Shown: in pieces, positions 32,507-44,975 of the stretch
Layout: each line of letters opens with the position of its first letter
How positions within the stretch are numbered: the stretch's first letter is position 1
Assembly: GCA_029959085.1 (NCBI GenBank)
Contig: JARWIR010000015.1
Coordinates: forward strand, 8,059,017 to 8,123,016
Direction of reading: 5' to 3'
Source: Nemophila menziesii
Lineage: Eukaryota > Streptophyta > Magnoliopsida > Boraginales > Hydrophyllaceae
DNA: 64,000 bases
Position numbers and translations under genes: made by a program
Notes under the pieces: generated by a model
Database searches by the model: none
What the model was told of the DNA's origin: nothing
What the model saw: the letters and a program-made list of their open reading frames with translations, nothing else

Positions 32507-33379
32507 TGTTATTAGAAATAATCACCAGTTGTACAAAAGAAAATGGTTTCCGAAAAACAAATGAAAAGAAAAAAGTTTTGAAACAAACTAACTATTACAA
32601 TAAACCGAAATGCGATTACAACATTCGAATAACTATTACACGGAAATACGATTACAAAAATCGAATTAAAAATTACACGGAAATAACAAATGAAGATACA
32701 CTTACACGGAAAAGAAAAAAAAAGTCGTCATCGTTGTTAAAAAGAAATTCCGGCGTGACCGGTATCTCTAACAGAACTACAATGTAGGAAAAATATAGAG
32801 AGAAGGTGGTGAGGCAGAGTGTTTTTCTTGTGTGTTATTTCGTAGCTGTAGAGAGTGGAATGAGAGCTCTATATATAGGGGTGAGGAGAGGAATACACAA
32901 GTCTTCAGAAACGTCCCCATTAAGTCCCATGATTCCCTCCCGGAATTGACTTAATTGGGTTGGCGTTTTTTGATTGCCTTGTAACCCCCATATTCTGGTA
33001 ACTGATCCGATTTGACTTTTGTCTCCATGTTTTAAGTGGAGTAGTCAACTACTACTATAAGAGCTGGTACAAAATCCATTTCATTTTTCATTTTTTGACT
33101 CCCCAAACTCCCCACGACCCATGCCCCACGCCTTACGCCGTCGCCGTCGCCGGTGCCGGTGCCGTGCCGGGCCGGGCGGGTGGGTGGGTGGTGGTGGTGG
33201 TGCGCGCGTGTGGGCTAAATCAATGTCTTGCCATGTACATGGTTATTGGCTCTTTGGACTTAGTTAAAATCACAAAGTATAAAAGTAGTTATAAATTCTT
33301 ATAACCCACCGATGTGGGAAAAGAATAAAACCCACTTTTGACTATCAAATGTTCCAATAGAGATAGCATATATCCAACA
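32507..33379 (-). repeat. 3' LTR of the complete Copia element
   Basis: This 873-bp LTR is nearly identical to that at 38037-39032 but lacks an internal ~125-bp block. Its outer part contains a GC-rich simple-sequence region. On the minus strand, TGTGTGGGGGAT (33380-33391) immediately precedes it and fits the polypurine tract. Confidence 0.92.
33169..33188 (+). other. G-quadruplex motif in the 3' LTR
   Basis: Five GGG tracts occur within 20 bases, four of them as GGGCGGGTGGGTGGG (33174-33188) with single-base loops. This pattern is known to form very stable parallel quadruplexes. The G-rich strand is antisense to the element. The 5' LTR retains only part of it (CCGGGCGGGTAGATGG near 38825). 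Confidence 0.7.
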
Positions 33380-33924
33380 ATCCCCCACACATTTGAATGT
33401 CAACAAAAGGTTTGGTGAGAAGGTTCCAGAAAGAAGAATGGGTGAATTGTACTTAAGTGTAGATATCTTGCGATTTGAATTGACACGTAGTGAAGTGAGG
33501 CAACCACCGAATTCCGTTTAAGTGAACTTACTCTTGAACTTTAACGGTTATCGACCGAGACCCTCACAGCACATACTCTACCCGATTCAAGGTTATGGTT
33601 CCCTCTAACATCACCTTTTGGTTCATCAAGTCGTTTATTAAGGACCACCCTTTAAGGGCTATGAACTTGGTGGATTTATTCATTTGAGAGTGGTGCAAGG
33701 ACGTCTCCTCAACACTCTACCATGAATATTTGGGTTTCAAAGTTACCCTTGAATTCATCAAGTCCTTCTCAAAAGAACCACCATAAAGGCTATGAATTCA
33801 AATGTGAGTTTCAACACTCGGTACGCCTTTTTCATCAAGTCCTTCTCAAAAGGACCACCACAAGTGGCTATGAACAAGACGATTTAGATTTGAGCCTTGG
33901 GGATGGGGAAATCACATTGACTCA

Positions 33925-35488
33925 TTAGTCACATGTTCCCACTTAATGGGTTTTAGTCCCATCCCCCTCGACGTCTCCAGGACTAGTATCCTGGTCAAGC
34001 CTTTGGTGAACGGATCAGCTAGATTCTCCTCTGATCGTACAAATTCCAAGGCTATCACACCATTCTTCAGTAATTGTCTTACTGACCCATGTCTAATGCG
34101 AATATGTCTCTTCTTCCCATTATAGGCGCTATTATGAGCGACTCCAATGGCTGCTTATGAATCACAGTGGATACATACAGGTGTGGCACTTCCTCCCCAA
34201 AGTGGCACATCCGATAAGAGACTTCTCAACCACTCAGCTTCTTGCCCAGTTAACTCTAGTGCTATGAACTCAGACTCCATGGTGGAGCGTGCTATACAAG
34301 TCTGTTTGGAAGACTTCCACGATACAGCACCTCCCCTAAGAAGAACACATAACCACTGGTGGAGTTTACTTCGTCATTGTCAGAGATCCAGTTTGCATCA
34401 CAAAAATCCTGAAGGACTGCAGGGAATTTGTTATAGTGCAAGCCTAGATCGATGGTACCCCTCAAGTATTTCAATAGAGGGCGAAGTGCAACCCAGTGAT
34501 CACTACTCGGGTTATGAGTATAGCGACTAAGTCTATTCATGGCATAGGCAATATCGGGTCGAGTATAGTTCATTAAGAACATTACACTTCCTATGATTTT
34601 AGCATATTCATTTTGGAATACAGCATCCCCAACATGTTTGGATAAATTAATGCTAGAATCATAAGGAGTATTTACAGGCGTTACCTCAAAGGAATTGAAC
34701 TTCTTCAGCATCCTTTCTACGTAATGAGAATGATTCAGGGTAATACCATTACTGCTTCTAATGATTTTTACCCCAAGTATTACACCAGCTTCTCCCATAT
34801 CTTTCATGTCGAATCTGGAAGACAAGAAGCGTTTAGTCTCATTTATAATATGAATAGTAGTACCGAAGATGAGCATGTCATCTACATAAAGGCAGATGAT
34901 AACACACTCTGAATTTGTTACCTTGGAGTAAACACATGAGTCAGAAGTGTTAGCTATAAACCCATATGAAATGAGAGTACTATCTAGTTTTTCATACCAT
35001 TTTTTCGGTGCCTGTTTCAAACCATACAAGGATTTTTTCAACTTACACACTTTGTCCCCTTGACCAGGGACCACACACCCTTCAGGTTGAGGCATGTAGA
35101 TCTCTTCATCTAGATCTCCGTTCAAGAACGCGGTTTAGACATCCATTTGATGTATTACAAGTTCGTGAATGACGGCTAAATCAATAAGGGTTCTTATCGT
35201 GGCAATTTTGGTCACTGGGGAATAGGTGTCAAAGTAATCTTGACCTTTTTTTTGGGTGAAGCCCTTAATAACAAGTCTGGCCTTGAATTTTTCTATTGAG
35301 CCATCGGGTCTCAACTTTTTCTTAAAAATCCATTTGCTACTAATCACTTTGCTACCCCTAGGTAAGTCGGTTAATTCCCATGTATGGTTACTTTTAATTG
35401 ACTCAAGTTCACTATTAATAGCCTCTTTCCCAAAACTAGCATCTATAGATTTTAAAGCATCATCATAAGTTTTTGTGTCATCCTCCAT
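33925..35488 (-). pseudogene. Copia reverse transcriptase and RNase H
   Basis: The RT begins with HTWELTDLPRGSKVISSKWI and KARLVIKGFTQKKGQDY (35488-35135). A TAA at 35135-35137 replaces Lys in MDVKTAFLNG. It continues with [17 protein letters not shown], the intact catalytic [28 protein letters not shown] and [14 protein letters not shown]. RNase H follows, with a frameshift near 34330, then [20 protein letters not shown], a TAA in place of Gln in CDSQAAIG, and ENLADPFTKGL near 34000. The polymerase active site is preserved, so only a few changes disable it. Confidence 0.9.
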
Positions 35489-35489
35489 G

Positions 35490-36605
35490 AGGAAGCAATT
35501 GACTACCTGTTCGTCTAATAGATCAATGTGAGAACCTTCTGTTATAAAGGCTGTTATAAAGTCAGGGCCGAAGCTAGACTCGATCCTGCACCTCTTACTT
35601 CTCCTAGGTTATTCCTCGAGAATACTACTAGGCTCCATGGAAGTGGAGGGGTTAGGAAAAACATCACAAAGAGGTACAAAATCATTAGTAGATAAGTTAT
35701 CAACAGTAAAGAAGCATTGAGCGTATTTAAATCTTTCAAAGGGAAAACATGTTCAAAGAACTCAGCGTCTCTAGATTCACAAATAGAGTTATCTTCTAAT
35801 GACAAGAATCTGTATGCCGCACTATTCTGAGCGTACCCTATGAAAATTGAGTCAACGGTTTTGGGTCCAACGGTGACAGTTTTAAAATCAGGTAGTTTGA
35901 CTTTGGCTAGGCACCCCCACACTTTTAAAAATTTCAGGTTTGGTGGAAAACCCTTCCACATTTCATACGGGTCTTTTCTAGGGATTTATGTGGTACCCTA
36001 TTAAGTACATAACAGGCTGACAAGACAGCTTCCCCCCACATGTTGTTTGGTAAACCTGAACTTATTAACATGGCATTCATAGTCTCTTTAAGGGACCTAT
36101 TCTTTCTTTCTGCTATGCCGTTTTGTTGGGGTGTATAAGGGGCACTCAGTTCGTGGATAATTCCATTTGTTTCACAAAACTCTTTAAGGGAATTAGAACT
36201 ATACTCGCCTCCTCTATCGGACCTAAGTCGTTTGATTTTACAATCTAGTTGGTATTCAACTTCGGCTTTATATTTTAAAAACGCATTTTCCGCCTCATCT
36301 TTAGTTTTAAGAAGATACACTTTAGTAAACCTAGAGTAGTCATCTACGAAGGTTATGTAATAAAGTTTTCCTCCTCTACTAGCGGAGTTTTTAAAATCAA
36401 CTAAGTCCGAATGAACTAATTCAAGCAATTTGGTTTGTCTCGTGGTAACGGATTTAAAAGGTATTTTCGCAAGTTTGGACTCTACACATATTTGACATTT
36501 TTCAAAGTCATCCACGTTGTTAACGGGTATTAGTCCAAGATTTTTAAGCCTTTTAATAGACGCAACATTTAAATGGCCTAGTCTACCGTGCCACGTTTGA
36601 ACGGA
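35490..36605 (-). pseudogene. Copia integrase
   Basis: It starts with the pre-integrase histidine/cysteine part (TWHGRLGHLNVASIKRLKNL, CQICVESKLAK). The core keeps all three catalytic acids: HSDLVDF, RSDRGGEY and QNGIAERKNR. A one-base loss near 35970 shifts the frame between the 193-codon frame ending at 35934 and the C-terminal part 35961-35554 (MWKGFPPNLKFLKVWGCLAK). It acts on retroelement cDNA in the nucleus. It is inactive here because of the frameshift. Confidence 0.88.
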
Positions 36606-37991
36606 CTAAACAATATAAGCGGAATTAGATGCATTCTCATTAAGGGTTACAGTGTTTAAAACAAACAAGCCATTATTAAGGTACCCTTTCCCCACGAATT
36701 CGTCATTTTTAGTGATAATGACTTTTCCCCCCTCGAAGACAAGTTTGAGACTAACTTTGTTAAGGAGAGGCCCGGAAACTAAGTTCCTACGGAGAGAGGG
36801 GACGAAGAGAACATCATTTAGTTCAAGAGTCTTACCAGAGGTGAGTTTGAGGGGAACCTGACCTTTCCCGAGAACAGTAGCGGTGGAAGAGTCACCCAAG
36901 TACACACACTCACCATCAGTTTCCTTTTCGAATTTCTTGAAAAAGGCTTTGTTTGCGCAGAAATGGCGAGAAGCTCCAGTGTCAAGGATCCACTCGCTCT
37001 TATTCTCTACCAAGTTTACCTCAACCATTACCGCGGCGACTATTACTTCGGTCTCAGTCAGATTAGCGGAAGCTTTGGGACCCTGGCCAGCTCTAAGGGT
37101 ACATTCGAAGGCCCTATGTCCTCCCTTACCACAACAATAACATGCCCCTTTAGGTTTTTGAATCTTACCAGAGGTTTTGAATCCTCCACCTTGTTTGTTG
37201 GAGTTTCCGAGATTCTTGTTTCCCCCAGACTTAGATTTGTTGGACCCTTGTTGCTTTCCCTTCCCTTTGACCCTGTCTTTGTTACCTTGGCCAGAATCTT
37301 CGACTAGATTAGCTTTGGAGGAATGAGAAGGGAAAGAGATTGACTTATCCTTTAGTCGATTTGCTTCTTCGACTTGGATGTGGCTGATGAGCTCTTGGAG
37401 GGTCATTTCTTTCTTTTTGTGTTTGAGGTGGTTGCGGTATTCACTCCAAGATGGGGTAAATTTCTCAAGCAAAATGTTGGCTTGAAGAATTTCACACATC
37501 TTCATGCCTTCGGCGATTACCTCCGCGCATAGGTTCTCGTACACGTGAAGTCTTTCAGTCATGGGTTTCTGATCCGTAAGTCTAAAGTTATACCAATTCC
37601 CAGTCACGTACTTTTTCTTACCCGAATCATCAGCCCCATACTTCTTCTCGAGAGTTTCCAATATGACCTTTGCCGATTTCTCTTTGGCAAGGAGGTCAAA
37701 AATGGGATTAGTAATGTTGTTAAACATCCATCCCCGAGCCATGGTGTTAGCTCTTTTGAACCTAGATTCGAGGGCAGCATGCCTAGCTAGCTCTTGTTTA
37801 GTATGGGCTCCAATTTCCAAAAGTGGAGGAGCCTCGACTATAGCAAAGTCGAATTCATACTGTTCAAGGCAAATCATTATTTTTTGCGCCTAACGCTTAT
37901 AGTTAGAACCATTAAGGGGTTCCAACTTGTTTGCGTCGAGAAGTGGCTTTGTGTTCAAAGAGGAACCAACAGCCGAAATAGGAAGAGCCAT
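36606..37991 (-). pseudogene. Copia gag and protease
   Basis: The start is the ATG at 37991 (MALPISAVGSSLNTKPLLDA). A TAG at 37890-37892 replaces a Trp codon, after which 423 codons are open. Gag text (YGADDSGKKKYVTGNWYNFR) leads to a basic Lys/Gly/Gln linker, one zinc knuckle (CYCCGKGGHRAFEC) and the protease active site (WILDTGASRHFC). A TAG at 36606-36608 separates it from integrase in the same frame. Apart from these stops the region is well preserved. Confidence 0.9.
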
Positions 37992-38036
37992 TTTCAAAAA
38001 TAACCGGTGGAAAAGAAAATGAATATCTTTTTAAAT

Positions 38037-39032
38037 TGTTATTAGAAATAACCAACAGTTGTACAAAAGAAAATGGTTTCTGAAAAACAAATGGAAAGAA
38101 TTTTTTTTTGAAACAAACTAACTATTACAATAAACCGAAATGCGATTACAACAATCGAATAACAATTACACGGAAATACGATTACGAAAATCGAATTAAA
38201 AATTACACGGAAATAACAAATGAAGATACACTTACACGGAAAAAGAAAACAAAGTCGTCACCGTTGTTAAAAAGATATTCCGGCGTGACCGGTATCTCTA
38301 ACAGAACTACAACGTAGGAAAAATATAGAGAGAAGGTGGTGAGGCAGAGTGTTTTTCTTGTGTGTTATTTCGTAGCTGTAGAGAGTGGAATGAGAGCTCT
38401 ATATATAGGGGTGAGGAGAGGAATACACAAGCCTTCAGAAACGTCCCCATTAAGTCCAATGATTCCCTCCCGGAATTGACTTAATTGGGTTGACGTTTTT
38501 TGATTGCCTTGTAACCCCCATATTCTGGTAACTGATCCGATTTGATTTTCCAATTCTCATTTCCCACGTGATGTAACAGCTGCTGGAGTTAATGCACCGA
38601 TTTGACTCCTTTGATATTCCCACGTTTTTTACTTGACAAAGTAACAACCTTTCCCTTTAACGCGTGCGAGATTGGTGGAGATTTGTCTCCACGTTTTAAG
38701 TGGAGTAGTCAACTACTACTATAAGAGCTGGTACATATCCATTTCATTTTTCATTTTTTGACTCCCCAAACTCCCCACGGCCCACGACCCACGCCCCACG
38801 CCTTACGCCGTCGCCGGTGCCGGTGCCGGGCGGGTAGATGGTGGTGGTGGTGGTGCGCGCGTGTGGGCTAAATCAATGCCTTGCCATGTACATGGTTATT
38901 GGCTCTTTGGACTTAGTTGAAATCACAAAGTATAAAAGTAGTTATAAATTCTTATAACCCACCGATGTGGGAAAATAATAAAACCCACTTTTGACTATCA
39001 AATGTTTCAATAGAGATAGCATATATCCAACA
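38037..39032 (-). repeat. 5' LTR of the complete Copia element
   Basis: This LTR is 996 bp and starts TGTTGGATATATG on the minus strand, next to the target duplication ATACG (39033-39037). It includes the ~125-bp block around 38545-38690 that the 3' LTR has lost. It should hold the promoter for the element; AGCTCTATATATAGGG near 38395 is a good TATA candidate on the plus strand only. The leader between it and the gag start is 45 bp. Confidence 0.92.
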
Positions 39033-39207
39033 ATACGCTCTAGAGGTTTTGAAGAAGTTCGGAATGATGGAAAGTAACTCAGCTCTAGAGGTTTTGAAGA
39101 GGTTCGGAATGATGAAAAGTAACTCAGTCAGCAACCCAATGGTTCCAGGTGTCAAGGTGAACAAAGATGAAGTTGGTGTCATTGTTGATGAAATTGCTTC
39201 CCATTAA
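39033..39207 (+). pseudogene. Older Copia reverse transcriptase, 3' part
   Basis: After one copy of ATACG is removed, the codon split at 32506 is completed and the frame continues as YALEVLKKFGMMESNS, then VSNPMVPGVKVNKDE and a stop at 39205-39207. A 45-bp direct duplication (39037-39081 and 39082-39126) repeats ALEVLKKFGMMESNS in frame. The fragment ends against the hAT relic. Confidence 0.85.
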
Positions 39208-40240
39208 AACTCAACTTATAGAATGCTAAATAGTGTTGAAAAAATTAAACAGGCTCATAATAGGTTAGCTGAAAAAGATACTAAGTTCATGTATTACTTT
39301 GTTGATGATGGTAGATACCTTCTCACTTTAGTGGACTAAACAAAATTCCAATATTTATTCAGTTCTTGAGTTTGTTCTAGCATGTCACTTTACATTTTTA
39401 TGGTACTTCATATGTTACATCTAAATATTTTTTGAAGAAATATGTTTATTGGTTCAAATATAAAAGAGTTGTATAGGTCTAATGAGTCAATGTTATAAAT
39501 GATGGCTAAAAGCATGTTGGAGAAGTTTCAAAAATATTTGGGGTTTAAAAGTGTGACTATTATATTGTTTATTAGAGTTGTATTAGATCCCAGGAAAAAA
39601 AATCATTTGGGAATGTCATATCAACAAGATATATGGTTCATATGATGGTTATTTATTGATATAGGTTAAACCATCCTTGGGAAGGTCATTTAATGCTTAA
39701 GTGTTGTCCTAACTAGTGTAAATGATTTTGCACCAACTACTGATTTCTATATTATTGAAAATCTAAATACTGTTGCTTGTAATTTGAAACGGTTCATGCA
39801 TAACAAAACTAATTCCATAAGGAAATCTAATCTGGAGAAGTATCTGGATAAGATAATTGAGACTGTATCCAAAGGATTTGATGTTCTACAATGGTGGAAG
39901 ACGAATAGTGGGAGGTATGTGTATTTGTCTAAATTGGAAAGAGAATTTATGATAATCACGTTGGTGACAATCGCTTTTGAATCAGTGTTTAGCACCAGTG
40001 GTCGGGTGTTTGATCCATGTCGTAGTTCATTTATCCCAACGACTATTGAATCACTCCTGTGTACACATAACTGGATTTAGGATTCCTCCTCTAATAACCT
40101 TCATAAATCTATGGAGATCTCAAAGAAATGGAGGGGCTCTTGAATGTGGTTTAGGAGAAGATTCCTCAAGCATAATCAAAAACCACTTAAAACAGATAAT
40201 GTTACTTATACGCACCATGTGTAACCTTAGATTGGATTAA
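39208..40240 (+). pseudogene. hAT transposase relic with readable dimerisation domain
   Basis: The frame 39784-40080 carries the hAT C-terminal dimerisation region of the RICESLEEPER/DAYSLEEPER type: SNLEKYLDKI, FDVLQWWKTNSGRYVYLSKL, TIAFESVFSTSGRVFDPCRS and IESLLCTHNWI. Upstream, 39208-39780 aligns with 22523-23130 and contains decayed transposase text. The RNase-H-like catalytic core is not intact. It lies directly left of copy B, just as the similar relic at 22020-23580 lies left of copy C, so it marks the repeat unit. Confidence 0.8.
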
Positions 40241-43096
40241 TATATAAGGTCACGTGTTGTGCTCGCCTCTAATATATATACACATAAATCACACAAGGAA
40301 AATTGTAAATGAGTTTTTCTTGAATAAGTTTATTATAATGAGTTGGAAACATAAAATGGGGTTTTGACTATATTGGGTTGAAATGGGGTTTTATAAATTA
40401 TATAGGATAGTAATATAAAAAAAAATTAGATTTCCCAAAATATTAAATATAATAGTGCATAAGTGAGTATAATACAATCAATCTTAAAAAGTGGGTAATG
40501 GGTTTGTGTAAGGTATTTGTATCGACAAGAGGGTAGTATGAAAATTCGAAATTACATTGGGAAAGTATGCTTTCAGAAAATAAGTTAAGAGTCTTAATTG
40601 TAAAAAATCCAAAAATTAAAGGGATTAAAAATTATAAGATAAATCATTATAAGGGGCCAAGTAATTAATAAAGTTATATTATAACCTAAATAAAACCCTA
40701 ATCTCACATCTTAGCAGTCTTCTTCTCCATTTCCATCTCAACCAACATCGTGTCTCCTCAAATTCACTACTTTGGTTACTTTCAACACCAGTAACAAAGC
40801 AGTCTCCTCTAAGAACGACTCCCCCCTCAAATCCATTAACAATCGACAATGTGTTTTGAAGACTCAATGCTTTTCAACTCTCTCAACGCCTATTAGCTCA
40901 TCAACGTAGAGATAATATTTTCTCTATAAGGTATTTTTCAACCTTTCTCTATATTGATTCATTTTATTTTTATAAAAATTAAAGATAATAATTTTACCTT
41001 TTAATCAAGACCATGTAATGAATTAATTCTTAATATATCTTAGCTTTGAGAATGAATTATAACGTAGCGTTCTGCATACATATATACTAGTTTCAGTTGA
41101 AAAAGTGATTATAAGTTTTCGATTCATTGTAAGTTTTTTACGGTAAATTGTTGTTATTTTTATTTTATTGTACATAAATTCAACGGTAAGAAATTTGAAC
41201 GAATCCAACTGTTATTTATTTTTTGGGTTTAAATGGTTTTTTGTTCTATTTGATGAATATGTGTTGATTTTCCCTATTTGTTTTGTTATAAATCTAGTTT
41301 TAGTTGATTTGTAAGATTTGTTGAATATATATTTATCAAAATGTCTATTGGAAAATAAACAAAAATGCAATTTGAGGTTTCATCTTCAATTTTGTTAATT
41401 TTTTGTATTATAATTGAAAAAATTATGAATATGGGGTTTAATTGTCAAATACCACTTTTGAAAATTTCACTAATCATACTCCATTTTTTATGTGAAGTAG
41501 TCAAATATGAACTTTTATGTTATTATTGTCTCATAGTTATTACATATAAAGTTATTTTAATTAATTATTTGTCATATCTATTAAGGGTAGGCAAAAACTG
41601 GCCCATACCGAGCTAAATCGACCTAGAAAATAGTTTTTTACTTTAGCCTAACCATAGTGCTTAAGCCCAATAATTGAGCAACGGGTTTGGTAGAAAAAAC
41701 AAGTTCACGCGTACCCCGAGGAGAGACATAGTACATGTCATATCAATAAGCTAGCATATCAATTATTCATGTTATATTATCCATGTGGGATAAAAAGCAC
41801 ACACATAGGTGCTTTTGGCGAGCGAATGTGCGTAATAGGCAAGCAGATATGGGCACAAGGTGCACAAAATTACACACAAGGCACACAAAGCTCGCACCAC
41901 GTGACATTTTCCGCGCCAACCAGCACCGACCTATTCTTTTTGTCCCACATCGATATTTTATGGTCAATTTTTAAATTTTTGGTCTACAAATACTAGCTCA
42001 AATATGTCTGAGAATTGTGACTTGACACCCCAACTCCTTCTAAGCATTAACATTTATTTATTTCTTTTGATCTTTGTTGGGTGGGTAGAATTTTTTTTAT
42101 TTTATATTTGACCCTCTTGAGTTAGATTTAAGTATTAATCTTTATCATTTGATCCTTTTGGGTTATTAATATTTGTTATTTGACCCTTTTTTAAGTTAGA
42201 TTTAAATATTAATAGTTATTATCTGACATTTTTGGATTATAATATTTGATATTTAACTTCTTTGGATCGACTTTAAATATTAAAATTTCCTAATTGACCA
42301 TTTTAGGTTGAATTGTAGTCTAAATATCTTTAAACACCTTGTCTAATTGAACTAGAACCCCTCTATAGTGGTTTTTTTTAATTAATAAGGTAGGTTGGTT
42401 TTCCAATTTTTAGAAATTGAAGTTATGTGTCTTGATTTATATTAAAGGGGGTACATGTCGGGTATCTAACCTGAGCTCACCCCTTACTTATATGTACTTT
42501 CTTATTTTATTATATTATTTATTTTAAAACATTTAATTACTTGTAAAATTGGTTAGAATTTTTTTTAAATGATGTTTAATTATAAAAATTCAAACATATT
42601 GAGGCAAAATAATTTTTTACTCTTTTATATAAAAAAAACTGTAAATTTGAACTATGACGTGGACCAATCAGTGTTGTAACTCTCGTCATAGTCACCTTGT
42701 ATCACATGAAAAAAATTCAAATGGTTTGGTATTGAACATACCACAATATAACACCGTCTAATTTCTCTTTACTTTTCACAGGTAGTGTATATATGCGAAA
42801 ATTGTACTTCATTTAAAAAGAAAATCGTTGGTCATGTTATTTCAATTAAAAACAAAAAAATGAGCAAAGAAGGTAACATACACTACTATCCATTATAAAA
42901 TGACATATCATTTAGTAAATTAATTTCGGTATATTGTATGATTGGGGGGTAATATTTGGAAGGCTTAAACTTTTTTTTTCTAGGTTAATTTCCTAATAAC
43001 TCAATTTTCTTATTTGAAATAGGAAAATATAAAAAATTATTATATAATCTTTTCATAAATATTTATTTGATAGGGTTATCATATTCTCTTTTCAGA

Positions 43097-43181
43097 CTTT
43101 TGGTTGAGTTGGTAATCTAATAGGGTATCAAGTCTCCACGATAGACCGAGGTCACGGATTCGAGTCTCTCCACCGCCATCT
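43097..43181 (+). repeat. tRNA-derived SINE-like block (copy B)
   Basis: This is the counterpart of 4191-4275, with the same A-box-like TGGTTGAGTTGG and B-box-like GGATTCGAGTC. In copy B it lies only a few bases from the junction of the 1476-bp deletion. Confidence 0.45.
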
Positions 43182-43331
43182 ACTTAAAATCTGCACGTGC
43201 AAAACTTTTTAATAAGTTTCCAATTTTAACAAAAAGTTAAAATTAGGAATTGAATATATAATATACAAACTCTAGTAGGTTTTATAGAATAAGAATTGCA
43301 AAATGGAACTAATCCTTTTCTAATTCATTAG

Positions 43332-43504
43332 TGGGGTCGGCCCTTGGGTAAGGCCACCAAGGCGGCCGCCTTAGGATCTATTTTTTTTTTATAAAAAAGG
43401 GCCTCAATTTTCTCAAAATAATTTTTTTATAGTTACAAAAGGCCCTGAAAAATAAATTTTGCTTTAGGTAACTAAACATATTTTAGTTTCTCGAGCCGGC
43501 CCTG
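43332..43504. mobile_element. hAT-type MITE with 8-bp target duplication (copy B)
   Basis: This is the counterpart of 4426-4597, flanked by TTCATTAG at 43324-43331 and 43505-43512. It has small differences in the core and ends, including GGTCGG for GGCCGG on the left. Presence in both copies shows it inserted before the duplication. Confidence 0.85.
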
Positions 43505-44533
43505 TTCATTAGCTACATCTGGTTTGGAAAAAAAAACTACATCGGGTTACATTTTTTCTTTGTTACCTTCTTTTTTTTATTTATTTTCAATCCGTAATGC
43601 AATGCTTTTGTTTCTCTTTTTTTAGACAACAATGTTTTACTTCAATTTTTCTTTATATTCACTTTAGAATTCAATGAATTCATTTTTATAAAAAAAATAA
43701 ATTTTAAAAAGAAAATAATAAATTTAATATTTTCAAATAAACAAATATACAAATAATATATTTTTGAATTTTATAAATATTTAAAATAATTATAATTATA
43801 ATTATAACTTAAATGTTAAAAACTATTGGGTCAGGCCCAATAGTTGTGTAATCTTTTGTGCAAGCCTTTACCATTACCATTGGGCCAGATCCAATAGTTA
43901 ATGAGTAATACCAAAGATCTGTTATATTGGACAGACACAGTAGTAATGTCTTTTACGTACTAATGTATCTTGTATTTGAAAGACAAAACTCCAAATTTTA
44001 AAGTCACAACCCTTTCTAATAGATGTCTAACCACCCATTCATTTTATATAACTAGTTGGTCAACTCAAACATTTGATTTAATAAGTTTTCAAAGCATTAA
44101 ACATTCAAATCAATTAAGAGAAATTAAAAAAGAAGCAACATTATTAAGTTTGTTGAAATTTGAAAAAATTTGTGTATTAGTTTCTTTCTAATAGTTTTGT
44201 CGTTGTATCTTGGAGGTAAAAACAACAAACGTAATTACCGATACGTGGCCTAAATACCTTAAAAATATCGAATCCACTCTGAATCTCAACAAATAAAATT
44301 ATTTTTTTTTGTATTTTTTTTTACTTCCTATTGTTTGCATTACTGTTTATATTATTTTCTGGTTACAAGTTAAAACATAAAGTTTACCATAACTTAGGGA
44401 CCATATGTGAAAATTAACCTTTTCAAAAAATGTTTCTTGTGTAAAAAAAATTGAGCTCGTGATTGATGGAGTACAGCTTTTGCAGGTCAAAGTTTCGGTA
44501 GAGCAAAGATAAGCCACGGGGAGAGATAGAGGT

Positions 44534-44975
44534 AATGCTAAATACTAGCTTCGACAAAATTTGGAGTTGCAGAGCATTGCTCAGAATATCAAAGATTGTA
44601 TCCTTTTACACGCTAGCTTAATTCCCAATGGGTTTTTTCTGCCTTAGTCATTATTATCGGCCTGGTGATAATCATCTAAGAGGTTGTGTTCTTGTATCCC
44701 GAGATGAAACTAGTGGAGGTTATTCAGGTTTGGTCCTTCCACCTCTTCAAAAGTCTTTTAGCTACATATAAATTTGGAACTCAGACTCGAGGCATAAAAG
44801 AACAGTCTGCAGTTGGCTTCCAAATGCACTGGACGGTTACAAACTGGTAGGGTTTGTGGTCACTGTCGGGCACAATGAGCCTTGGCTTGGAGACGTTAGG
44901 TGTGTTTGGTTTTACCTTACCAAAAATTGTGAACCTAACAAGAAATTTTTTAGTACAACGTTTTCCAAGAACTAA
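44534..44975 (+). pseudogene. Fragment of a DUF946 / Vps62-like gene (copy B)
   Basis: This is the counterpart of 5630-6071. The conserved WLPNALDGYKLVGFVVT and DVRCVWFYLTKNCE remain, but a TAA (44768-44770 region, in TACATATAAATT) interrupts the frame where copy A is open. Several neighbouring residues also differ, so this copy kept changing after the duplication without constraint. Confidence 0.68.

Larger units (their letters stand above)
32507..39032 (-). mobile_element. Complete Copia LTR retrotransposon with TSD
   Basis: The 6526-bp element is bounded by ATACG at 32502-32506 and 39033-39037. LTRs begin TGTTGGATATATGC and end in AACA (minus strand). The order gag, protease, integrase, RT, RNase H is that of Ty1/Copia. 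The gag-pol frame is mostly open, with single stops at 37890-37892, 36606-36608, 35135-35137 and 34155-34157 and at least two frameshifts. No tRNA-Met primer site is visible beside the 5' LTR. The element is young relative to its surroundings but not autonomous in this copy. Confidence 0.93.

Noticed and set aside
33095..33304. Val/Gly/Ala-rich frame in the Copia LTR
   Set aside because: It is a translation of simple GC-rich repeats and is disrupted in the other LTR.
36652..37893. Several plus-strand frames opposite Copia gag
   Set aside because: They are antisense to a long frame with zinc-knuckle and protease motifs. No motif supports them.
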